Shown: in pieces, positions 8,405 to 15,950 of the stretch
Position numbering within the stretch: position 1 is the stretch's first letter
Layout: every line of letters starts with the position of its first letter
Source: Roseiflexus sp. RS-1
Lineage (GTDB): Bacteria > Chloroflexota > Chloroflexia > Chloroflexales > Roseiflexaceae
Assembly: GCF_000016665.1 (NCBI RefSeq)
Contig: NC_009523.1
Coordinates: 5,579,501 to 5,643,500, forward strand
Direction of reading: 5' to 3'
DNA length: 64,000 nt
Translations under genes and position numbers: made by a program
Notes under the pieces: generated by a model
Database searches by the model: none
What the model was told of the DNA's origin: nothing
The model's input: only the letters and a program-made list of their open reading frames with translations

Positions 8405-8449
8405 CAAACCTCACGTTGCCTTGCGCCGCCGTGAGGTTTGTGATATACT
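8405..8449 (+). promoter_or_regulatory. Promoter with 11-bp inverted repeat over the -35
   Basis: TTGCGC (8421-8426), 17-bp spacer, TATACT (8444-8449), preceded by TG one base upstream (extended -10). CAAACCTCACG (8405-8415) and CGTGAGGTTTG (8430-8440) form a perfect inverted repeat enclosing the -35 box, a likely operator. It serves the small membrane peptide at 8533. Confidence 0.6.
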
Positions 8450-8532
8450 GGGAACTGCAAGCGATGAGTTCTTTTATGAAGAAATAGATCGGATTTCCCG
8501 GAAAATACCATTATTATCCAGGGAGGTCGACT

Positions 8533-8631
8533 ATGGGCGTGTTTCTGGCGGCTTTCTTCACCATCGTGCTCATCGTTGCTACCGTCTTCTTCCTGTCCAT
8601 GATCATGTCGGGGAGACCAGAATCCCGGTAA
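8533..8631 (+). CDS. Single-pass membrane peptide, 32 residues
   Basis: A short gene, MGVFLAAFFTIVLIVATV... ending SGRPESR. GGGAGG lies seven bases before the ATG, a promoter with a palindrome lies about 85 bp upstream, and a hairpin terminator lies 45 bp downstream. Residues 3-25 form one hydrophobic helix, followed by a short positively charged tail; the topology is probably N-out/C-in or the reverse. I do not recognise the family. Size and layout resemble accessory subunits or stress-membrane peptides, but no partner gene is adjacent (an IS4-like element follows). That it is bracketed by a promoter, RBS and terminator argues it is real although very short. Confidence 0.62.
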   Translation: MGVFLAAFFTIVLIVATVFFLSMIMSGRPESR

Positions 8632-8676
8632 AGGAGTGATGGTGCATCACCGCACATGATCGCCATCGGTGACGCG

Positions 8677-8706
8677 GGGAGAGGTTTCTGCCTCTCCCTG
8701 CGTTCT
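8677..8706 (+). terminator. Rho-independent terminator of the small membrane peptide gene
   Basis: GGGAGAGG (8677-8684), loop TTTCTG, CCTCTCCC (8691-8698), then TGCGTTCTTT. Confidence 0.65.
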
Positions 8707-8761
8707 TTATTCCCGTGCGCTTTTGCCCCTCATCCCCCCGACCCCTTTCCCCCACACGGGG

Positions 8762-10144
8762 TTGAAAGGGGGGGGATTTAGGGCGATTTCAGGCATTGGG
8801 ACGGGTCATAGATATGCATGGTTACGCTGTCACCTATTTTGGGCAAGGGCTCCGGGCGCAACCACAAGCGGACCCAACAACGCCCTTGCGCCAGCAACCA
8901 GCGCAGGCGCCGACCTGCCCCCCGCCGGAGCAGGCTGATCACCCGCTGCGCCGTGCCGCTCCAGCGACGGCGCAGCGGTGCGCCCGTCGTCGGCGGCGCC
9001 CGCCGCAAGCGACCGGGCGGAACCCCCTGCGGTTCTGCATCGTCGATCCGCGTGCCGACGGCCACCGTCCACCGCGTGACCGTCGCCACCACCAGATACT
9101 GCCAGGCCACCGCATCCGGGTCCGTCACCTGACCGCGTTGCCAGTCCCAGCCCATCGACGTACTTTGGCGGAAGCCCGCCTCGTCCCAACTGCGCAGGGC
9201 ATACCACGCGGCATCCACCCGCGCGGGCGGCAGATCGGTCAGCAGCACCCACGGTTCCGCATGGCCGGCGCCCCACGCCACCGCCAGCGTGCCCGCAATC
9301 CGCTTGGGTGCGTGCGTGAAGGCGACCCCCGCGCCCACCCATCCATGCCCCGGTCCGGGCGCCAGACGCAGCACCGACTGGCGCACCTGACCGGTCGGCG
9401 CGAAGGTCGACGTGGGACGCACCCGCATGATGGGATGGACCTGCTGCGACCGGATGGCGTGCCACCGCCGGGGGCTCCACAACCCCTGATCCGCCAGCGT
9501 GAGGACCTCCTGGTCGAGCGGCAGCGCGCTGCGGGCCCAGCGCAGCATCCGCTCCCAGTGCGGTTCCCACGCGCCCGGTTGGTTCGCCGGGACGATCACC
9601 CAGGCGACCGGCAGGGCAGCGCCCCGATAGAGGACGCTCATGCGCAGCAGAACGACGTCAGCGCGCCGATGGGAGGCATCCAGCCCGAGCACGAGCGGTC
9701 CGCCGGTCCAGTGCGCGCGAATCCAGCGGAGCAGGTCGGCGCCGCACGCCAGCGGACTGACCACCGGTGGCGCACCCGCCGCAGGTGGGTCGGCGGTGTT
9801 TATGAGATGGGCCGGGGCGGCGATCCAGGCGTCCCAGGCGTCCGCCAGGGTGGCGGCGCGGGCGATCCCGGCAGTGGCGAGCGCCGGCGCCAGCGCGGGA
9901 CGATTGGCGCTCCCCGCCAAGAGGGCGCCCAAGACCCAGCGGGCCAGGGCGCGGCGCCAGTGACGCGACAAGCGCGGGAAGAGGGTCTGGATCTGCTGCT
10001 GCAGCAACCGTTCCGTGGGCGTGCGGGCCATTCCATCCTCCGTGTCTCGCGATCCTTCCATGATCATGATACCGACGGATCGGCCCGTGCGTTCGGTGGA
10101 ACGGAAACGGTTGACAATCTGCCTGCGAATCCCCCCCCTTTCAA
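8762..10144 (-). mobile_element. IS4-like insertion sequence (about 1.38 kb) with G-rich inverted ends
   Basis: TTGAAAGGGGGGGGATT (8762-8778) and AATCCCCCCCCTTTCAA (10128-10144) are perfect 17-bp inverted repeats, extendable by GGG/CCC outward, enclosing one transposase gene that stops inside the left repeat. Both flanks carry pieces of a widespread C-rich/G-rich repeat (GCCCCTCATCCCCCC... and AAGGGGAGAAGGGGGAG...), so the element probably inserted into a copy of that repeat. The exact end and target duplication cannot be fixed. Confidence 0.7.
8778..10031 (-). CDS. IS4-like DDE transposase
   Basis: A 417-residue transposase. The start is ATG 10031, supported by GGAGG just upstream; the frame is open further upstream but that part reads through intergenic repeat. 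The catalytic segments are LGLDASHRRADVVLLR (first Asp), LTLADQGLWSPRRWHAI (second Asp), and YALRSWDEAGFRQSTSMGWD. The last resembles the Y-x2-R-x3-E-x6-K signature of IS4-type enzymes, with Glu in the right place but Ser/Thr near the expected Lys. The large antisense ORF over this gene is a GC-rich shadow. The subgroup is uncertain. Confidence 0.8.
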   Translation of the reverse strand: MARTPTERLLQQQIQTLFPRLSRHWRRALARWVLGALLAGSANRPALAPALATAGIARAATLADAWDAWIAAPAHLINTADPPAAGAPPVVSPLACGADLLRWIRAHWTGGPLVLGLDASHRRADVVLLRMSVLYRGAALPVAWVIVPANQPGAWEPHWERMLRWARSALPLDQEVLTLADQGLWSPRRWHAIRSQQVHPIMRVRPTSTFAPTGQVRQSVLRLAPGPGHGWVGAGVAFTHAPKRIAGTLAVAWGAGHAEPWVLLTDLPPARVDAAWYALRSWDEAGFRQSTSMGWDWQRGQVTDPDAVAWQYLVVATVTRWTVAVGTRIDDAEPQGVPPGRLRRAPPTTGAPLRRRWSGTAQRVISLLRRGAGRRLRWLLAQGRCWVRLWLRPEPLPKIGDSVTMHIYDPSQCLKSP

Positions 10145-10262
10145 CCCACAAGGGGAGAAGGGGGAGTTTGGGCGTCCAGATGCCTGAAACGGGAGATGGC
10201 ACGCAGGGGCTTCCCAAAAAACCTATACCTGTGCTCTCCCCAACCCCCTTCTCCCACAAGTT
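10139..10262. repeat. C-rich/G-rich interspersed repeat (copy next to the IS4-like element)
   Basis: ACAAGGGGAGAAGGGGGAGT followed by GATGCCTGAAACGGGAGAT and CCCCAACCCCCTTCTCCCAC. The same family recurs at about 8723-8761, 31464-31670 and 46074-46190. From 10263 to 10723 I see nothing I can call. Confidence 0.75.
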
Positions 10263-10723
10263 TAGGGGTGGACAGAACATTTGAGCAAAGATGCGTTTTC
10301 TGGTGTTGCGATGGGCAATCCGTCCTCACCCTCGACCCCTATCCTGCACTGCGGGATAGAGGCAAATCTGAAGCACGTCTACCGCGTTGTGATACTGTCT
10401 GAGGCAGGCATCGTGTTCTACCAGCTTTGATGTGAAGGGAATTGCGGCGTTCCGATTGGCAGATCATCCCCGTAATGATACGCTGTTGCCAGAAAGAAAC
10501 TACCTGACAGAGAGATGGTTGCCATGGGATGGCGCGACGAACAGGCATTCTTTGACCGTCTGGCTGACACCTGGCCCCACGCCAGAAACTGGTTACGAAT
10601 CTTTAACCCCCTGACGTTGCCTCTTCTCCCCATGCGATGAGACGATATGCCATAATGACAATGGTCTACACAGGACACTCGCGTAAAGCATTTGTCCACG
10701 TCCTGTGTATTGTATGCGCCGTT

Positions 10724-10752
10724 TTGACGCGGTGCGCTCTACGTGATATGCT
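10724..10752 (+). promoter_or_regulatory. Sigma-70-type promoter for the HdrD-like gene
   Basis: TTGACG (10724-10729), 17-bp spacer, TATGCT (10747-10752), leaving a leader of about 140 nt before the ATG at 10897. Confidence 0.55.
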
Positions 10753-10896
10753 GCACCGGCGTTGACTCATCTGCTATCATTCGGACAGAACAGCGCAGCG
10801 CTTCCGCAGAGCGGCGGCAATCCTCAATGAGCGGTGATGATCCGGTTTTGTGCGACCATCTCTTGTTTCTGGCCATGAGGCCCTGGGGAGCTCCGT

Positions 10897-13089
10897 ATGA
10901 CCGAAGCCTTCCGTGAGATTTACTGGAATGTTGGCGAGACGGTCGGCTCGCTGACGGTGTATGGTTCTGCGCTCATCGTGCTGGCGGTGATGACGTGGGG
11001 AGTGCTGCGCGACGTCAATCGCTGGCGCAAAGGGCGCCCCGATATGCGGATCGACAACCTCCGCAAACGCGCAGTCGAGTTCGTAGTGCAGGTGTTCGGG
11101 CAGAAAAAGACGCTCAAAGACCGGCGACCGGGCATTATGCATGCCATCGTCTTCTTCGGTTTCATCGCGCTCTTTATCGGCACCGACATCATCGCCGTCG
11201 AAGAAGATTTTACCGTGCCGCTTATGGGAGAGAACGCCGGGAAAATCCTGGTCGGTGAGTTCTACAAGAACTATGAGCTGATCATGGATTTCATGGGGTT
11301 GCTCTTTATCGCCGGTCTGATCTGGATGGCGTACCGTCGCTACACCAGATACCCCGACCGGCTGCACAACCGGCGCACCGATCTGTGGGCGCTGGCAGTG
11401 CTGGGGTACATCGGCTTCAGCGGGTACTTTATCGAGGGGTTGCGGCTGGCGAACCAGACGATCGGCGGCGTGCCGGTGTTCACCCAGGATTGGGCGCCGC
11501 GTGCGTTTGTCGGCTATGGACTGGCGATCCTGTTTCGCAACATCGGTCTCGGCGATGGGAGTCCGGTCGGATTGGGGTTGCACCTGTTCTTCTGGTTCAG
11601 TCACACGCTGGCATCGTTCGCGTTCATTGCGTCGATACCGTTCTCGAAACTTCAGCACATCATCTATACGCCGCTCAACACATTCTTCCGCGATCTGGAG
11701 CCAAAAGGGGCGCTGACTCCCATTCCCAATCTGGAAGCCGAAATCGAGAAGGACGAACCGCGCCTCGGTGTGGCGACGCTGGCGGATTTCACCTGGAAAC
11801 AGCGGCTCGATTTCGATGCCTGTATGCAGTGCGGGCGGTGTCAGTCGAAGTGTCCGGCATACGCTTCGGGATCACAACTGTCGCCCAAGTTCCTGATCAC
11901 CAAAATGGCGAACCTGCAACGCGGCGAACCGGTGCTGTTGCACGACGGCAGCCTGGGGCGGGCGCATACGGTTTTGAGCACCGACCAGTATAACGAAGCG
12001 CCTAAACCAATCGCCGAGCGCACGCCGGTCTATGCAACGATCGAGGGTGACCGCGAGACGCTGCCGCTGGTCGAACACGGAATCTATACCGAGAACGAGA
12101 TCTGGTCGTGTACGACATGCCGCGCCTGTATGGAAGAGTGCCCGGCAATGATCGAACATGTCGACCTGATCGTTGATGTGCGGCGCAACCTGACCATGAT
12201 CCAGAGTGAGGTGCCCTCGAATGTCAAGCGTGTGCTGGAAGGCATCGAACGCGCTGGCAATCCGTGGCGCCTGCCAGCACGTGAGCGCACTGCCTGGACG
12301 GATGGGCTGGACGTGCCGACGATGGCGGAGAAGGAGAGCGCCGAGGTGCTGTACTGGGTCGGATGCGCCCCCGCCTATGATGAGCGCTCGAAACGTGTCG
12401 CCCGCGCGATGGTGCAACTGTTGACCCGCGCTGGCGTCGATTTTGCGATCCTCGGCGAGGAGGAGAGTTGCACCGGCGACCCGGCGCGCCGCATGGGAGA
12501 GGAACTCCTGTTCCAGGCACAGGCGCAGACAAATATCGAAACCATGCATCAGTACAGGTTCAAGAAGATCGTGACAACCTGCGCACACTGTTTCAATACG
12601 ATCAAGAACGAGTATCCGCAATTTGGCGGGCGCGCTGGCATCGATTATCAGGTCGTTCACCATACCGACTTGCTGGCGCAACTGGTGCGCGAAGGGAAAC
12701 TCACACCGAAACGACCGATCAATCAGAAGGTCGTCTACCACGATCCATGCTATATCGGGCGCTACAATGATATTTACGACTCGCCGCGCGCAGTGCTGCA
12801 AGCCATTCCTGGCGTGCAACTCGTCGAAGCGCCGGATTGGAACCGTGAACGGGCGATGTGCTGCGGCGGCGGCGGCGGCAATGTCTGGATGGAAGGATGG
12901 GGCAAGCGTGGCGTCAATGCAATCCGCCTGGAGCAGTTGATGCAAGAGAAACCGCAAACGCTGGCGCTCGCATGTCCGTTCTGCATGGTCATGTTCGAGG
13001 ACGCAGCAAAGAATGCCGGTGTCGATGAGCAACTGGCACGGAAGGATATGGCGGAATTGCTGCTCGAGTCGCTGGATGGGGAGAGCTGA
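10897..13089 (+). CDS. Haem-b/Fe-S membrane oxidoreductase, HdrD/DsrK-like
   Basis: A 730-residue fusion. The N-terminal 250 residues contain about five to six membrane helices with His residues (IMHAIVFFGFIAL, FFWFSHTLASFAF), like the NarI/DsrM haem-b subunit. Then come two [4Fe-4S] motifs, CMQCGRCQSKCPAY (about 308) and CTTCRACMEECPAM (about 405). Two CCG domains follow: one with YWVGCAP and CAHCFNTIKNEYP, the second with YHDPCYIGRYN and CCGGGGGNVW (about 655). It should carry electrons between a cytoplasmic donor and the quinone pool; the direction and partner are unknown. Homologues often work with ETF, but no etf genes are in view. GGGGAG precedes the ATG. It is monocistronic, with repeats on the 3' side. 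Confidence 0.9.
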   Translation: MTEAFREIYWNVGETVGSLTVYGSALIVLAVMTWGVLRDVNRWRKGRPDMRIDNLRKRAVEFVVQVFGQKKTLKDRRPGIMHAIVFFGFIALFIGTDIIAVEEDFTVPLMGENAGKILVGEFYKNYELIMDFMGLLFIAGLIWMAYRRYTRYPDRLHNRRTDLWALAVLGYIGFSGYFIEGLRLANQTIGGVPVFTQDWAPRAFVGYGLAILFRNIGLGDGSPVGLGLHLFFWFSHTLASFAFIASIPFSKLQHIIYTPLNTFFRDLEPKGALTPIPNLEAEIEKDEPRLGVATLADFTWKQRLDFDACMQCGRCQSKCPAYASGSQLSPKFLITKMANLQRGEPVLLHDGSLGRAHTVLSTDQYNEAPKPIAERTPVYATIEGDRETLPLVEHGIYTENEIWSCTTCRACMEECPAMIEHVDLIVDVRRNLTMIQSEVPSNVKRVLEGIERAGNPWRLPARERTAWTDGLDVPTMAEKESAEVLYWVGCAPAYDERSKRVARAMVQLLTRAGVDFAILGEEESCTGDPARRMGEELLFQAQAQTNIETMHQYRFKKIVTTCAHCFNTIKNEYPQFGGRAGIDYQVVHHTDLLAQLVREGKLTPKRPINQKVVYHDPCYIGRYNDIYDSPRAVLQAIPGVQLVEAPDWNRERAMCCGGGGGNVWMEGWGKRGVNAIRLEQLMQEKPQTLALACPFCMVMFEDAAKNAGVDEQLARKDMAELLLESLDGES

Positions 13090-13158
13090 GAACCAGGAAC
13101 CGAGAACCAGGAACCAGGAACCAGGAACCAGGAACTGAGAACTTGAGAACTGGGAACG
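13090..13158. repeat. GAACCAG-type short tandem repeat
   Basis: About nine imperfect copies of a 7-bp unit (GAACCAG, GAACCGA, GAACTGA) begin at the stop codon of the HdrD-like gene; prone to slippage. Confidence 0.85.
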
Positions 13159-13265
13159 GAGAGTACGGTCGTTCAACTGGGGGCGTTCACACCGGGGCGT
13201 GACCTCGATCCGCTTTCCACGCGGGCGCAGTCGCGCCCCTTCCACATTTCTGCCGCGAAACAGGC

Positions 13266-13411
13266 GCTGCCGATGATGTGGCGTTCGCACTTTCCGCTGC
13301 GGGTGTGGGTACGCTCCTGCCGTCTGGTGCGCCACCGGCGCTGCCGATGATGCGGCGTTCGCGCTTTCCGCTGCGGGCGCCAGCTCACTCTTGCCGTCTG
13401 ATGCGCCACCG
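13266..13411. repeat. 70-bp direct tandem repeat
   Basis: Two copies, starting near 13268 and 13338, share GGCGTTCGC and CTTTCCGCTGCGGG and end GCGCCACCG. No gene is visible from 13159 to 13757 on either strand. Confidence 0.75.
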
Positions 13412-13495
13412 GCGATACAGCATTCCTGCCGGAAGCCCACGCCACGTGTTGGATCAGGACGAACTTCCATAGCATGTTGTCATTCTCAGCCAACC

Positions 13496-13522
13496 AAAAA
13501 ACGGTCGCTTGTGAGCGACCGT
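13496..13522 (-). terminator. Orphan terminator-like hairpin
   Basis: ACGGTCGCT (13501-13509), loop TGTG, AGCGACCGT (13514-13522). The T-run follows on the minus strand (AAAAA at 13496-13500 on plus). No minus-strand gene ends here, so it may be bidirectional or end an unannotated transcript. Confidence 0.5.
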
Positions 13523-13708
13523 GAAAGAGGGGATATGGCGGCGGTATTCGCTGTCGGTCTGGTCAATAATCTGTTCTTGCTGATAGTTGATAACCGCCGC
13601 GACATCTATATTCACCATGATTGACGCGCCAGACGGTTCAAAGGATGCAACCGGAAGATGAGAGTTCTATGAGAGCCAGCGTCGCGCGCCACACCTGGCG
13701 ACATTTGT

Positions 13709-13714
13709 TATAAT
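13709..13714 (+). promoter_or_regulatory. -10 box (TATAAT) of lutAB-like genes
   Basis: TATAAT lies 44 bp before the ATG at 13758. No clear -35 at 17 bp, so an activator may be involved. Confidence 0.45.
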
Positions 13715-13757
13715 GCGATCTGGAAGAGTTTTGTATCAGCAAGAGAAGAGGTCATTG

Positions 13758-14501
13758 ATGACCGCGCAGCCGCGCCGACGTGCCGCGTTATTCGTTACCT
13801 GCATCGTCGATCAGATCTATCCCGACATTGGGTTCGCCGCTGCCGAACTGCTCGAACGCCAGGGGGTCGAGGTGCACGTCCCTCGTGGACTGACGTGTTG
13901 CGGGCAGATGGCGTTCAATGCCGGGTTCCGCGACGATGCCTATGCCGTTGCGGGACGAACCATCGAGATCCTGCGCAATCAGGGGGATGTGGTGCTCCCT
14001 TCCGGATCATGCGGATCGATGATTCGCCATCTGTACCACGAACTGTTTCATGGCACTCGCCACGCAGCGGCAGCAAAAGAACTGGCGAGCCGCACCTATG
14101 AGTTGAGCGAGTATCTGGTCGATGTTCTCGGCGTTACCGATGTCGGCGCGCGATACGATGGCGTCATCGCGTTTCACGATGCATGCCACGGGATGCGCTA
14201 CATGGGGCTGGGACGACAGGCGCGCACGTTGCTTGATCATGTCGCTGGCGCGCGGATCGTCGCCCTGCCGGGAAGCGACGAATGCTGCGGCTTCGGCGGT
14301 CTGTTCGCAGTCAAGCAACATCAGATCTCCGAAGCGATGCTGCACCGTAAATTGACGCACATCACGGAATGTGGGTGCGATCTGGTCGTCACCGGCGACG
14401 CAAGTTGTATGACACAGATCGCTGGCGGTCTCAGTCGGTCGAAATCACGGGTGCGAGCGTGTCACCTCGCCGAAGTGCTGGCAAATCGGGTAAGGGTTTA
14501 G
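13758..14501 (+). CDS. lutA: (Fe-S)-binding CCG-domain protein, LutA/LldE-like
   Basis: 247 residues with two CCG domains: FVTCIVDQIYPDIG with LTCCGQMAFNAGF, then FHDACHGMRYMGLG with CCGFGGLFAVK. In Bacillus and Shewanella this subunit works with LutB and LutC in NAD-independent L-lactate oxidation. The start is ATG 13758, preceded by AGAGG at six bases; the in-frame start at 13713 overlaps the -10 box. LutB follows 34 bp downstream; no LutC is nearby. Whether lactate is the substrate is an inference. Confidence 0.85.
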   Translation: MTAQPRRRAALFVTCIVDQIYPDIGFAAAELLERQGVEVHVPRGLTCCGQMAFNAGFRDDAYAVAGRTIEILRNQGDVVLPSGSCGSMIRHLYHELFHGTRHAAAAKELASRTYELSEYLVDVLGVTDVGARYDGVIAFHDACHGMRYMGLGRQARTLLDHVAGARIVALPGSDECCGFGGLFAVKQHQISEAMLHRKLTHITECGCDLVVTGDASCMTQIAGGLSRSKSRVRACHLAEVLANRVRV

Positions 14502-14534
14502 GGGTTCGAATAGCAACGAGAGAGGCGTACAGGT

Positions 14535-15947
14535 ATGTCGTCACAGACGATTGCTTTCGTTGAGCGGGTGGATGGCGCGTTGCACGATCCGTTACTGCAA
14601 ACTGCTCTGGAGCGAGCGACGACTCGCTTCACTGGCAATCGCGCGCGAGCCGTCGCCGATGTTGATAATTTCGAGGCGCTGCGCAATCAGGCGCGCGCCA
14701 TTCGCGCCGGGGCGCTGGCGCGCCTCGATGAACTGCTGGTTCGTCTTGCCGAAAATGTCGAACGGTACGGCGGGCACGTTTGTTGGGCGGAGGATGGCGC
14801 CGCTGCGCGCCAGTACATCATCGATCTCGCCCGGCGGCGTGGGGTGCGCACGATTGTCAAATCAAAGTCGATGGCGTCGGAAGAGATCCATCTCAATGAG
14901 GCGCTCGAACAGGCGGGGCTGGAAGTCATTGAAACCGATCTGGGAGAGTATATCATCCAGCTTGCTGGTGAGACGCCATCTCACATTATTGCGCCAGCAA
15001 TTCACAAGACCCGCGAGCAGGTGCGCGACCTGTTCGTGCACCATCTGGGCATGGAGCCGACTGATGACATCCCGACAATGACCCGCACAGCGCGCACCGT
15101 TCTGCGGCAGCGCTTTCTCCAGGCGGATATGGGCATCAGCGGGGTCAATTTCGGCGTGGCGAACGAAGGGGCGATCGTCATCGTCGAAAATGAGGGCAAC
15201 GCGCGCCTGACGACGACTGCGCCACGGATCCATGTCGCTATTATGGGGATCGAGCGCATCTGTGAGAGCCTTGATGACCTGGGTGTGTTGTTGCAGGTGC
15301 TCGCGCGCTCGGCAACCGGGCAGCGCCTCTCGGTGTATACCTCGATCATCAGCGGACCGCGCCGCCCGCACGAACCGGATGGACCAGATGAGTTCCACCT
15401 GGTGCTGCTCGATAATCGCCGCTCGGAGATCATTGGCGGACCATATGCTGAGGCGCTGATGTGCATTCGGTGTGGCGCCTGCCTGAATGCCTGTCCGGTC
15501 TACCAGTCAATCGGCGGGCATGCGTATGGCGGGGTCTACTCCGGTCCGATCGGCGCGATCCTGACCCCGCTGCTGCAACCGGATCTTCCCGACGCGCACA
15601 AACTGCCGCACGCTTCCAGTCTTTGCGGCGCGTGCGAATGGGCGTGCCCGGTCAGGATCGCCATTCCCGACCTGTTGCTGCGCCTGCGCGCCGATGCGGT
15701 GAAAAACGGCAAATTCGAGGTTTATGAACCGCTGGCGATGTTCGGCTGGCGCCAGGTGATGACCAACCCGGCGTTCTATCGCCTGGGTGGGAAGATGGCA
15801 TCTCTCGGCACCCGCCTGCTTGGGCGGAATGGACCGGTGCGATGGTTGCCGCCGCCGCTCGACGGATGGACGAAACAACGCGATTTTCCACCGTTTGCGC
15901 CAAAGACGTTCACCGAACTGTGGGAAGAGCGGAAGAAGCAGGAGTGA
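14535..15947 (+). CDS. lutB: LUD-domain iron-sulfur protein, LutB/LldF-like
   Basis: 470 residues. A LUD (DUF162) domain covers about 60-290, with EIHLNEALEQAG and GVNFGVANEGAI. A ferredoxin-like part follows, with CIRCGACLNACPVYQ (about 311) and CGACEWACPVRI (about 360), giving two [4Fe-4S] clusters. The C-terminal tail ends ...FTELWEERKKQE. It is the electron-transfer subunit of the lactate-utilisation complex by homology. The ATG at 14535 follows GAGAGG. It is co-directional with LutA upstream and the GH57 gene three bases downstream; the latter closeness suggests one transcript although the functions differ. Confidence 0.88.
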   Translation: MSSQTIAFVERVDGALHDPLLQTALERATTRFTGNRARAVADVDNFEALRNQARAIRAGALARLDELLVRLAENVERYGGHVCWAEDGAAARQYIIDLARRRGVRTIVKSKSMASEEIHLNEALEQAGLEVIETDLGEYIIQLAGETPSHIIAPAIHKTREQVRDLFVHHLGMEPTDDIPTMTRTARTVLRQRFLQADMGISGVNFGVANEGAIVIVENEGNARLTTTAPRIHVAIMGIERICESLDDLGVLLQVLARSATGQRLSVYTSIISGPRRPHEPDGPDEFHLVLLDNRRSEIIGGPYAEALMCIRCGACLNACPVYQSIGGHAYGGVYSGPIGAILTPLLQPDLPDAHKLPHASSLCGACEWACPVRIAIPDLLLRLRADAVKNGKFEVYEPLAMFGWRQVMTNPAFYRLGGKMASLGTRLLGRNGPVRWLPPPLDGWTKQRDFPPFAPKTFTELWEERKKQE

Positions 15948-15950
15948 GGA

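Noticed and set aside
8796-10187. Long plus-strand ORF (463 codons) over the IS4-like element
   Set aside because: Antisense shadow of the transposase in GC-rich DNA; low-complexity Arg/Pro/Gly composition, no RBS or family.
14495-14515. GGTTCGAATAGC resembling a tRNA T-arm
   Set aside because: No acceptor or anticodon stems around it; lies between lutA and lutB.
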